Assembly (NCBI GenBank): GCA_002083525.1
Contig: LWDM01000016.1
Coordinates: forward strand, 468 to 20,786
DNA: 20,319 nt
Source of the DNA: Proteobacteria bacterium SG_bin9
Lineage (GTDB): Bacteria > Pseudomonadota > Alphaproteobacteria > Rhizobiales > Xanthobacteraceae
Reading direction: 5' to 3'
The position numbers and the translations under genes are program-made. Below are positions 14,025 through 20,319 of the stretch, piece after piece. Numbering within the stretch: the stretch's first letter is position 1; the number at the start of each line of letters is the position of its first letter. Under the pieces are notes generated by a model. That model was given only the letters and a program-made list of their open reading frames with translations. It had not been told where the DNA came from and ran no database searches.

Positions 14025-14729
14025 CTAACGCCGGAACACCTTGATCGCGGGCGTGCCGTCCGGCAGCGACAGCATGGCAGACTGGAGCGCCCTCGCCGCG
14101 GCGGTCTCTGCGTCTCGCCACCACGGAAGTTTGCCGTCGATCTGACGGGTCACCGGCTCACCGAGCGCACCGCCGAAATCGATCGGCCACCAGCCCGGCG
14201 GCAACGTTTCGACGGTCATGGCCTTCAAACGTATCCCGCCTCCAAGGCTCGTTTCGAATTCATCCGGCCGCACCACCCGTGCCGAAGCCGGATTTGCCAT
14301 GTCGGCAAACGCCAGCAACACCGGCGTTCGCCCCTCGGTCACAGGCGCCGACGCGGAGAGACTCTTCAATTCGCGAAACTGCACGCGCTGGCCCGTGGCA
14401 GCGTTGATCGCCCTCAGGTCAATGTAGTTGATCGCCTCAAGATCGAGCGGCGCGCCGCCATGGGCGAGCAAAACAACGACGCCTTTGCCCTTTCCGGCAT
14501 CAACGACAAGCGCATCGCCCTTGATTTGCGTTCCGGTGCTCCCCGTTCCGGCGTAGCTGCGGTTGGGATGCACGGCGATGACGCCGGACGCGGACTTCAT
14601 GCCGTCCGGCGTCTCGATCTCAACCGTGAGCCGGTACTTGTGATCGGGCCGCTTCAATCGAATCTGATCGCCGGCCAGTAAGCCCACGGCAATCACACCC
14701 AGTCCAAACCATCGTGTCCAACCCGCCAT
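14025..14729 (-). CDS. Uncharacterised membrane-anchored or exported protein
   Basis: I do not recognise the family. The 234-residue product has an N-terminal hydrophobic segment (about 6-24, WFGLGVIAVGLLAGDQIRL) after a basic tryptophan-rich start, and no further obvious span. The rest should be periplasmic. It begins with KYRLTVEIETPDG at 31-43, which suggests a beta-rich domain. No catalytic motif is apparent. The ATG at 14729 was chosen because it places the hydrophobic segment at the N-terminus; an in-frame start at 14921 would add 64 residues of poor composition that run into the next gene. The SD is weak. It is convergent with glnA across the glnA terminator and divergent from the AI-2E-family transporter gene. 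Confidence 0.75.
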   Translation of the reverse strand: MAGWTRWFGLGVIAVGLLAGDQIRLKRPDHKYRLTVEIETPDGMKSASGVIAVHPNRSYAGTGSTGTQIKGDALVVDAGKGKGVVVLLAHGGAPLDLEAINYIDLRAINAATGQRVQFRELKSLSASAPVTEGRTPVLLAFADMANPASARVVRPDEFETSLGGGIRLKAMTVETLPPGWWPIDFGGALGEPVTRQIDGKLPWWRDAETAAARALQSAMLSLPDGTPAIKVFRR

Positions 14730-14807
14730 CACGAATCTCGAAGTGCCAGCACAACCGTCATGATTGTCCGCGACAATGGAGGCAACCTGATTTTCGCAGT
14801 GCGGCGC

Positions 14808-14819
14808 GCTTGCGCAAGC
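14808..14819. promoter_or_regulatory. Perfect palindrome in divergent promoter region
   Basis: GCTTGCGCAAGC is a perfect 12-base palindrome in the 143-base gap between the uncharacterised exported-protein gene and the transporter gene. It is a possible regulator site, but short GC palindromes are frequent in such genomes. Confidence 0.28.
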
Positions 14820-14872
14820 AAGGCTTTTTGGCAATGAGTCGATCCATCGTCGTCTTCCCGAAAGGTTTGCGC

Positions 14873-15991
14873 ATGGATTCCGCGCCGAAAGCACGCTCGA
14901 CAGAAGCCAGCCAGCTCGCATGGGCCATCGCCAAGGGCGGGATCATGGTCGCGACCTTCGTCGCGTTCCTGGCGTTGGCCTGGTATTCCGCCGCAACGCT
15001 GTTCCTTATTTTCTCCGGCGTGCTGCTCGGCGTCTTTCTCAATGCCGTCGCCAACCTGCTCGGCCGGCTGATGGGAGGCGGCTACCACTTGCGGCTGACG
15101 ATCGTGTGTCTCGTCCTGGCTGGCCTTCTCTCCGGTGTTCTCTTTCTTGGCGGGAGCACCATTGCTCAGCAGGTGACCGTTCTCAGCCGAACCATTCGCG
15201 CGCAGATCGTCAACGTGAAGGACTTTCTCGAACAGCGCGGGTTCGACACCGGCATCCTTGATCTCGGCAACGTTGCGCAGACGCAGTCGGGCTCGTCCGA
15301 AGCGCATCCTCCGACCACGCCAAAACTGCCGGACGCCGGCGCACTCGCCTCCGGCACCGGCGCGATCGTCAATCAAACGCTGAAGCTGGTGCTCGGCACC
15401 GTCGGCGCTGTCGGCAACTTCTTCATTGTTCTTTTCCTCGGCCTTGCGTTCGCCGCACAGCCGACGGTCTATCGCGATGGCATCCTGTCCATTGCACCGG
15501 CGCGACACCGGCAAAAAACGGCGCAGATCGTCGACAGCATCAGCGAAACCTTGCAGCGCTGGCTGGTCGCCCAGCTCGTCGTGATGCTGGTCGTGTTCGT
15601 CGTCACCTGGATCGGTCTCGCCATCATCGGCATCCCGGCCGCCTTCATCCTCGGCATTCAGGCGGGTCTGCTCGCGTTCATCCCCACGGTTGGCGCCCTG
15701 CTCGGCGGGTTGATCATCGTGCTCGCCTCACTCGCGTCCGGATGGGTTGCCGCCGCCAGCGCCGCCGGCCTGTTCCTGGGCGTCCACGCGCTCGAAAGCT
15801 ACATCCTCACGCCGATCCTCCAGCGTCACGCCATCGACATTCCGCCGGCGACCTTGTTCGCGATGCAGATCCTGCTCGGCGTCCTGTTCGGCGTGTGGGG
15901 GCTCGCATTGGCGTTGCCGCTGATGGCGATCGTTAAGGTCACGACGGCTCAACTGCGCACCGACGACTTGCCACCCGCGATAACCGCCTAG
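14873..15991 (+). CDS. AI-2E / PerM family transporter (UPF0118)
   Basis: The 372-residue integral membrane protein belongs to the AI-2 exporter (TqsA/YdgG, PerM) family. It has two N-terminal hydrophobic spans, a soluble middle with a proline/threonine-rich stretch (SSEAHPPTTPKLPD), and a C-terminal group of spans. The family pattern LESYILTPILQRHAIDIPP is followed by the final GVLFGVWGLALALP segment. Some members export autoinducer-2 and others act as Na+/H+ antiporters, so the substrate is not predictable. The ATG at 14873 has AAAGG about seven bases upstream; an ATG at 14834 is in frame but has a poorer SD. The phoX-type phosphatase gene follows after only 14 bases, implying an operon. 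Confidence 0.88.
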   Translation: MDSAPKARSTEASQLAWAIAKGGIMVATFVAFLALAWYSAATLFLIFSGVLLGVFLNAVANLLGRLMGGGYHLRLTIVCLVLAGLLSGVLFLGGSTIAQQVTVLSRTIRAQIVNVKDFLEQRGFDTGILDLGNVAQTQSGSSEAHPPTTPKLPDAGALASGTGAIVNQTLKLVLGTVGAVGNFFIVLFLGLAFAAQPTVYRDGILSIAPARHRQKTAQIVDSISETLQRWLVAQLVVMLVVFVVTWIGLAIIGIPAAFILGIQAGLLAFIPTVGALLGGLIIVLASLASGWVAAASAAGLFLGVHALESYILTPILQRHAIDIPPATLFAMQILLGVLFGVWGLALALPLMAIVKVTTAQLRTDDLPPAITA

Positions 15992-16005
15992 CTGGAGAAT
16001 CTTCC

Positions 16006-18042
16006 ATGTCCGACGCATCATTTATCAACAAAAACACGGCTGATGTTTCGGACGATCTGCGCGCGCCTTTCGACGCCTGCGAGGACACTCCCAGCAACCC
16101 GACCGACAACCCGACGATTGGCGATATCATCGCGCAGCGTTTCGATCGCCGCGACATTCTGAGGGGCGCGCTCGGTGTTACCGCGATCGCCGCGACGACA
16201 GGCTCGCTGGCGCTGCAGGCCGCGGAAAAAGCCGTCGCCCAGACCGCCCCGTCACCGGCAACTCGTTTTCCCTTCAAGGAGCTTGCGGCCAGTGTCGACG
16301 CCAACCATCGTATCGCCGAAGGCCATCGCGCCGATGTGCTGATCAGTTGGGGCGATCCGGTCCTTCCGGGCGCGCCAGCATTCGATCCGTTGAAACAGAC
16401 CGCAGCCGCGCAGCGCCTGCAGTTCGGCTTCAACAACGATTTCCTCGGCTATTTCCCGATGCCGGGCGCAGCTGACGCATCATCTCACGGCCTGCTCTGC
16501 GTCAACCACGAGTACACCAACGAAGAGCTGATGTTCCCCGGCGTCGGCAAGCAAGACCGCAAGTTCGACAAGATGACCCAGGAGCTGGCGGACATCGAAA
16601 TGGCCGCCCACGGCGGCTCGGTGATCGAAATCCGCAAGGACGCCGGCAAGTGGCAGGTCGTGCCCAACTCGAAGTATGCGCGCCGCATCGATGCGACGAC
16701 GCCGATGGACATCATGGGCCCCGCCGCGGGTCATGCGCGCATGCAGACATCCGCCGATCCGTCCGGGCGCCGCGTGCTGGGCATGTTCAACAATTGCGCA
16801 GGTGGCGTGACGCCGTGGGGCACGTGGCTTACCTGCGAGGAAAACATCAACTTCTATTTCTTCGGCAAACTCGCCGACGGCGAGCCTGAGGAACGCAACC
16901 ACAAGCGGTTCGCCATTCCCGGAAATATCCAGAACTGGGGCCAGTATTACGATCGCTTCAACGTCGGCAAGGAACCGCGCGAAGCCAACCGCTTTGGCTG
17001 GGTGGTCGAGATCGATCCGTTCGATCCCGCGTCGACCCCGAAGAAGCGCACGGCGCTGGGCCGCGCCAAACATGAAGGCGCCGCCGGCATCATCAACAAG
17101 GACGGCCGCTACGTGGTCTACATGGGCGACGATCAGCGCTTCGATTACGTCTATCGCTTCGTCACCAGCGCCAAGGTCGACGTCGCCAATCCGGCTGCAA
17201 ACCGTGACATTCTTGACGACGGCGTTCTCTTCGTCGCACGCTACGACGCCGACGGCACGATGACATGGCTGCCGCTGGTTTTCGGCCAGGGTAAGCTGAA
17301 CCCCGAGAACGGCTTCAACAGCCAGGCCGAACTGCTCATCGAAACGCGCCGCGGGTCTGACGTGCTCGGTGCGACGCGGATGGACCGACCCGAGGACGTC
17401 GAAGCCAACCCCACCACCAACAAAGTCTATGTGATGCTCACCTTCAACGAGCAGCGCACCCCGGCGGGCACAAATCCGCAGACCGACGTCAACGTCGCCA
17501 ACCCGCGCGTTGGAAGCCGGTTCGGCCATATCATCGAGATGACGCCGCCGGACGGCGATCATGCGGCGGACAAATACACGTGGGACATTCTGGTGAAGTG
17601 CGGCGATCCGGCGATCGCCGAGGTTGGCGCGACGTTCTCGTCCGCCACCACCCGCGATGGCTGGTTCGGCATGCCCGACAATCTTGCCGTCGATCATCAG
17701 GGACGCTTGTGGGTTGCGACTGACGGCAACTCGGGAAGCAAGACGCAGCGCACCGACGGCATCTGGGGCATCGAGACCGAAGGCGCCGGACGCGCCACCT
17801 CAAAGCATCTGTTCGGCGCGCCGACTGGCGCCGAAGTCTGCGGTCCGTTCTTTACGCCCGACGATCAGACATTGTTCGTCGCGATCCAGCATCCGGGTGA
17901 AGCCGACGAGTTGGATCCGAACGCGCCTCCGGCGACGTTCGAGAATCCGTCGACGCGCTGGCCGGACTTCAAGGACGGCATGCCTCCCCGCCCCTCGATC
18001 GTCGCAATCACGAAGATCGGAGGCGGCAAAGTCGGCACATAG
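16006..18042 (+). CDS. PhoX-type (DUF839) phosphatase, Tat-exported
   Basis: The 678-residue protein belongs to the PhoX/DUF839 family of beta-propeller alkaline phosphatases, which hydrolyse phosphomonoesters in the periplasm with Ca and Fe cofactors. A long hydrophilic leader precedes the twin-arginine motif (R48-R49-D-I-L) and a hydrophobic stretch to about 78, as is usual in this family. Family landmarks include CVNHEYTNEE (165-174) and TPWGTWLTCEEN (269-280), whose C277 is likely the iron-ligand cysteine. GGAG lies about ten bases before the ATG. The gene is 14 bases after the AI-2E-family transporter gene. No Pho box fits in that gap, so phosphate control, if any, must act from farther upstream. 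The exact substrate is uncertain: some DUF839 proteins have not been shown to be phosphatases. Confidence 0.88.
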   Translation: MSDASFINKNTADVSDDLRAPFDACEDTPSNPTDNPTIGDIIAQRFDRRDILRGALGVTAIAATTGSLALQAAEKAVAQTAPSPATRFPFKELAASVDANHRIAEGHRADVLISWGDPVLPGAPAFDPLKQTAAAQRLQFGFNNDFLGYFPMPGAADASSHGLLCVNHEYTNEELMFPGVGKQDRKFDKMTQELADIEMAAHGGSVIEIRKDAGKWQVVPNSKYARRIDATTPMDIMGPAAGHARMQTSADPSGRRVLGMFNNCAGGVTPWGTWLTCEENINFYFFGKLADGEPEERNHKRFAIPGNIQNWGQYYDRFNVGKEPREANRFGWVVEIDPFDPASTPKKRTALGRAKHEGAAGIINKDGRYVVYMGDDQRFDYVYRFVTSAKVDVANPAANRDILDDGVLFVARYDADGTMTWLPLVFGQGKLNPENGFNSQAELLIETRRGSDVLGATRMDRPEDVEANPTTNKVYVMLTFNEQRTPAGTNPQTDVNVANPRVGSRFGHIIEMTPPDGDHAADKYTWDILVKCGDPAIAEVGATFSSATTRDGWFGMPDNLAVDHQGRLWVATDGNSGSKTQRTDGIWGIETEGAGRATSKHLFGAPTGAEVCGPFFTPDDQTLFVAIQHPGEADELDPNAPPATFENPSTRWPDFKDGMPPRPSIVAITKIGGGKVGT

Positions 18043-18050
18043 GTTTGATC

Positions 18051-18100
18051 TTGGCTTGATCCCGAAAAAGTGGGAACCGGTTTTCGGATTAGATCAGGCC
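18051..18100. repeat. Palindromic interspersed repeat (Hyphomicrobiales type)
   Basis: This 50-base imperfect palindrome has outer arms GGCTTGATC (18053-18061) and GATCAGGCC (18092-18100), and inner arms CCGAAAA and TTTTCGG around GTGGGAACCGG. I recognise the core (CCGAAAA-GTGGGAACCGG-TTTTCGG) as a very common intergenic element in Bradyrhizobium and relatives. It fills nearly all of the 60-base gap between the convergent phosphatase and monooxygenase-fold genes and may act as a bidirectional terminator (inference). Confidence 0.75.
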
Positions 18101-18102
18101 AA

Positions 18103-18402
18103 TCAAGATGACGTCACCACCGTGCTGGTGTGCTCGACATCGGGCGGCGACGCAAAGTACTGCCCGACCAATCCGCGCCACTCGGTGAAGTTCTCGGAGC
18201 CACGGAAGTCCACCGTGTGGTTCTCGAGCGTCTCCCACTTCACCATCAGGCGATAGCGCTGCGGCTTCTCGATCGACTTGTGCAGCTCGAAGCCGTGAAA
18301 ACCCTTTGAGCGTCCAAACGCGGCGCGCGCCCTGGCAACAGCCGCCTCAAAGTTCTTCTCGCTGCCCGGCTTGATGTCGATCTGGGCGATTTCCGTAATC
18401 AT
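18103..18402 (-). CDS. Antibiotic biosynthesis monooxygenase (ABM) fold protein
   Basis: The 99-residue protein has the ABM/YgiN-like pattern: an N-terminal strand ITEIAQIDIKPG, a helix EKNFEAAVARARAAF, then GFHGFELHKSIEKPQRYRLMVKWETLENH and a final FTEWRGLVGQYF. Members form ferredoxin-like dimers; some are cofactor-free monooxygenases, others bind haem or have no known activity. No specific substrate can be assigned. It is cytosolic. GAGG lies about ten bases before the ATG and is part of a hairpin. It converges with the phosphatase gene over the palindromic repeat. The small membrane-protein gene upstream is on the same strand with a 72-base gap. Confidence 0.85.
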   Translation of the reverse strand: MITEIAQIDIKPGSEKNFEAAVARARAAFGRSKGFHGFELHKSIEKPQRYRLMVKWETLENHTVDFRGSENFTEWRGLVGQYFASPPDVEHTSTVVTSS

Positions 18403-18409
18403 GCGTGTT

Positions 18410-18433
18410 CATCCTCACCTGATGGGGAGGATG
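18410..18433 (-). promoter_or_regulatory. Hairpin covering the SD of the ABM-fold gene
   Basis: CATCCTC and GAGGATG form a perfect seven-base stem with a ten-base loop. On the minus strand the distal arm contains the GAGG that would serve as SD for the ATG at 18402. If formed in RNA it would hide the ribosome site, but no ligand or heat-responsive feature is evident. Confidence 0.32.
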
Positions 18434-18474
18434 GCTGTAGCCCAAAATTCTCGAGTTATGAAGAAGCCGGCGCG

Positions 18475-18705
18475 TCAGATGACGATCAGCCAGAAGCCGG
18501 CCAGCAGCATGACGCAACCGATAAACAGCGCGGTCGGCAACTTGCTCGGCTGGGCATAGCGGCCCTCGGCACGGCGGGCGGCGATCAGGGCGCGCTCATA
18601 TTCGTCCGAGGTCGAGAACATGCAGGCAAAGCCAGAACGCGCGAGTGCGGCCGCCATCTCGAGCGAGACGGGATCGTTGGCTTCGGTGCGTGACTGAGTC
18701 TGCAT
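18475..18705 (-). CDS. Small single-span membrane protein of unknown function
   Basis: From the ATG at 18705 the product has 76 residues. There is a soluble N-terminal part with an SLEMAAALARSGFACMFSTS segment and a YERALIAARRAEGRY helix, then one C-terminal span (about 56-76, TALFIGCVMLLAGFWLIVI) ending at the C-terminus. I do not recognise a family. An in-frame GTG at 18762 would extend it by 19 residues, but those residues would be translated from a hairpin that looks like the terminator of the diguanylate cyclase gene. The ATG is therefore preferred, though its SD is weak. The C-terminal tail anchor suggests a cytosolic domain held at the inner membrane. Confidence 0.7.
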   Translation of the reverse strand: MQTQSRTEANDPVSLEMAAALARSGFACMFSTSDEYERALIAARRAEGRYAQPSKLPTALFIGCVMLLAGFWLIVI

Positions 18706-18734
18706 AGCACTCAAGGTTACGCTCCGAATGGTAA

Positions 18735-18756
18735 ACGGCTGGTTATTTTCAGCCGT
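18735..18756 (-). terminator. Possible terminator of the diguanylate cyclase gene
   Basis: ACGGCTG and CAGCCGT form a perfect seven-base stem around an eight-base A/T-rich loop, 12 bases after the cyclase stop codon. On the minus strand it is followed by only TTA, so the U-tract is weak. Confidence 0.45.
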
Positions 18757-18767
18757 CTCCACCTCGA

Positions 18768-20024
18768 TCAGCCCGCTGGCTGAGCCATTGCGATCTCGTT
18801 TGCCGTAATCTGCGGCACCCGCGGCTGGGCAGCCTGGGCAGCGAGCTTCTTCTTGCGGCTGTCATCGAGCGACAGCGGCTCCTCGGTCGCAACCTCGACG
18901 CGATTCCGCCCGCCACGCTTGGCCTGATACAGCGCTGTGTCGGCTGCCGCGAGCAGCACGTCGAGCTCGGTGCCCGGCGGTCCACCGGACACGCCGATGC
19001 TCACCGTGGTCGCCAGCGGCACGTCGTCGATGGCGACGCCACAGTTCTCGAACGCATCGCGAACCCGATCGGCGACCAGCACGGCCTCTTCCGGCGAACA
19101 CGGCAGCAGTGCGGCAAACTCCTCACCGCCGATGCGGCCGGTGAGATCGGTAATGCGCAACGAGTTGGTGACGACGTTTGAGAACATCTTCAGGATTTCG
19201 TCGCCGGTCGGATGTCCGAACCGGTCGTTGATCGACTTGAAGTGGTCGATGTCGAAGATCAGCACCGTCACCGGCCGGCCCGCCTTCTCCTCGCGCTCGA
19301 TCATGCGCGACGTCGCTTCCGAGAAACCGCGGCGATTGAGCAGACCGGTCAGCGGATCGATCGAGGCCGCCGTCTTGTGCGCGATCACCGCGCGCTCCGA
19401 CACCAGCATGAAGATGATGAACGCCGTGCCCATCGAGTAGAGCACAAGCTCGATCGCGAAGATCGCAACCCAGATGCTCTTGCCGCTGAGTCCGAACTCG
19501 TAGGAATGCAACGCATCGCCGACCACGATCGGCAGCATCAGCACGATGCCGTGCAGCACCGGCGCCGTGATCGCCGGCCATTTCGATTGCAGCGCCTTGC
19601 GCCGCTCGGTCGACAGCTCATACGCGGTCAGCGCGGCATAGGCGGTGACGATGGCCGCACCCAGGATGACATGGATGTTGGTACCCGAAATCTCGGGCAT
19701 CCCGAAGTAGGCGCCAATCCAGCAGGCACCGCCCGCGGCCATGCCGAGCCAACTGGGCTTGCGGCCATGAAAGACGCGCGCCGCGTTCCACACCATGCCG
19801 CAGGCCGTGAAGCCGACAACGGTAATGGCGAGAAGCACGATCGGATCGACCATTGTGCCCGCGAACGACCACACGCCGATCGAAATCGCCGCGAGGATGT
19901 AGGCAGAGCCCCACCAGCCGAGTGCCGGAATGCTTTCCTTGCGCCAGAAAAACAGCAGCATTGCGCCGAGCATCGCGGCCACAAGCGTCGCGATGACGTA
20001 AAGTGTCGAAATATCGAGCGACAT
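18768..20024 (-). CDS. Membrane diguanylate cyclase (GGDEF)
   Basis: The product (418 residues from ATG 20024) makes the second messenger cyclic di-GMP from two GTP. About 210 N-terminal residues form six or seven membrane spans, a probable sensory region that I cannot assign to a named MASE type. The GGDEF domain starts near IDPLTGLLNRRGF. It carries DIDHFKSIND (D258 binds metal) and the active-site loop GGEEF at 299-303. The allosteric inhibitory site RITD (290-293) lies exactly five residues before GGEEF, so product feedback inhibition is expected. No EAL domain is present. A GTG at 20033 is an alternative start three codons earlier; the ATG has a GGTG seven bases upstream. It follows rpsI but is separated from it by a terminator. 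The proline- and alanine-rich tail after the domain is unassigned. Confidence 0.93.
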   Translation of the reverse strand: MSLDISTLYVIATLVAAMLGAMLLFFWRKESIPALGWWGSAYILAAISIGVWSFAGTMVDPIVLLAITVVGFTACGMVWNAARVFHGRKPSWLGMAAGGACWIGAYFGMPEISGTNIHVILGAAIVTAYAALTAYELSTERRKALQSKWPAITAPVLHGIVLMLPIVVGDALHSYEFGLSGKSIWVAIFAIELVLYSMGTAFIIFMLVSERAVIAHKTAASIDPLTGLLNRRGFSEATSRMIEREEKAGRPVTVLIFDIDHFKSINDRFGHPTGDEILKMFSNVVTNSLRITDLTGRIGGEEFAALLPCSPEEAVLVADRVRDAFENCGVAIDDVPLATTVSIGVSGGPPGTELDVLLAAADTALYQAKRGGRNRVEVATEEPLSLDDSRKKKLAAQAAQPRVPQITANEIAMAQPAG

Positions 20025-20051
20025 GTAGATCACCAGCCTATCGCCGACCCC

Positions 20052-20066
20052 GTCTCATATCGAGAC
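20052..20066. promoter_or_regulatory. Short inverted repeat upstream of the diguanylate cyclase gene
   Basis: GTCTC-ATATC-GAGAC is a perfect five-base inverted repeat about 30 bases before the cyclase start codon. It could be an operator or a leader hairpin; nothing identifies the regulator. Confidence 0.28.
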
Positions 20067-20127
20067 TCCGGCGCCCGTTCCATGTGTAGCGATCACACCT
20101 TCGTAATCCGTTCGCGGCCGTCACCAA

Positions 20128-20141
20128 GTTTTCACGAAAAC
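20128..20141. promoter_or_regulatory. Inverted repeat in the cyclase promoter region
   Basis: GTTTTC-AC-GAAAAC is a perfect six-base inverted repeat in the 189-base gap between rpsI and the cyclase gene. It lies where a promoter or operator would be expected, but no clear -35/-10 pair was found. Confidence 0.3.
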
Positions 20142-20164
20142 TCGACGCAATCTTCAAGCAATTG

Positions 20165-20196
20165 GAAAGCAAAAGGGGCGCCCGGAGGCGCCCCTT
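20165..20196 (-). terminator. Intrinsic terminator of rpsI
   Basis: A perfect ten-base stem, AAGGGGCGCC with GGCGCCCCTT (20173-20196), closes a four-base loop. On the minus strand it runs into TTGCTTT. It lies 26 bases after the rpsI stop. Confidence 0.9.
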
Positions 20197-20222
20197 CAAT
20201 CGATAAAACTTGAGCAGAAAAA

Positions 20223-20319
20223 TTAGCGCTTCGAGAACTGGAAGCTGCGGCGGGCTTTCTTCTTGCCGTACTTCTTGCGCTCCACCACGCGCGGATCGCG
20301 GGTGAGGAAGCCGACATGC
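20223..20319 (-). CDS. rpsI: 30S ribosomal protein S9, C-terminal end (cut by window edge)
   Basis: The last 31 residues and the TAA stop of ribosomal protein S9 are present. The visible sequence runs HVGFLTRDPRVVERKKYG, then a lysine/arginine-rich stretch, then FQFSKR at the end. The C-terminal SKR is the universally conserved tail of S9 that reaches the P-site tRNA in the small subunit. The rest of the gene, and rplM, which usually precedes it, would lie to the right. A strong terminator follows, so transcription does not normally pass into the diguanylate cyclase gene. Confidence 0.95.
   Translation of the reverse strand, partial: HVGFLTRDPRVVERKKYGKKKARRSFQFSKR

Noticed and set aside
16480..17697. 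405-codon open frame opposite the PhoX-type phosphatase gene
   Set aside because: It is explained by codon bias of the real gene; there is no SD and no recognisable domain.
1..20319. CRISPR array, insertion sequence, integrase/att site or toxin-antitoxin pair
   Set aside because: I looked for direct repeats, transposase or recombinase motifs and small paired genes and found none. The repeat at 18051-18100 is a single palindromic element.

Overview
The window is a GC-rich chromosomal segment with dense, ordinary bacterial gene packing. Gene content and protein sequences point to an alphaproteobacterium of the Hyphomicrobiales, most likely the Bradyrhizobium / Rhodopseudomonas / Afipia group. 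The main reasons are the tig-clpP-clpX-lon order, a glnB-glnA pair behind a -24/-12 promoter and divergent from an nnr (yjeF-like) gene, Bug-type periplasmic receptors, and a copy of a palindromic interspersed element typical of this order. There is no CRISPR array, insertion sequence, integrase or prophage gene.

Positions 1-6585, all on the minus strand, form the protein quality-control cluster. Transcription runs right to left: tRNA-Leu(UAG), tig (trigger factor), clpP, three small uncharacterised genes, clpX, then lon (cut by the left edge). Intrinsic terminators follow tig, clpP and clpX, and heat-shock (RpoH-type) promoters can be read before clpP and, less perfectly, before clpX. The three-gene insertion between clpP and clpX (2688-4106) is the most unusual locus. 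It encodes a small exported protein, a 62-residue zinc-ribbon/coiled-coil protein, and a zinc-ribbon/coiled-coil protein with about four membrane spans. The two zinc-ribbon proteins look like duplicates and their genes overlap by one base.

Positions 6817-11676 are mixed accessory and housekeeping genes: a Tat-exported multicopper-oxidase-fold protein that has lost its copper ligands, an exported SGNH hydrolase, a Bug receptor paired with a DUF1330 protein, and the bifunctional NAD(P)H-hydrate repair enzyme. Positions 11677-13960 hold nitrogen control: a 422-base divergent regulatory region with a sigma-54 promoter, glnB (PII) and glnA (glutamine synthetase), ended by a clear terminator.

Positions 14025-20319 carry an uncharacterised anchored protein, an AI-2E/PerM-family transporter closely followed by a Tat-exported PhoX-type phosphatase, a palindromic repeat, a small monooxygenase-fold protein, a small one-span membrane protein, a membrane diguanylate cyclase with intact active and inhibitory sites, and the C-terminal end of rpsI with its terminator. 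Most of the window is core genome. The best candidates for something undescribed are the zinc-ribbon operon inside the clp cluster and the copper-less cupredoxin protein. No evidence here proves a new defence or mobile system.
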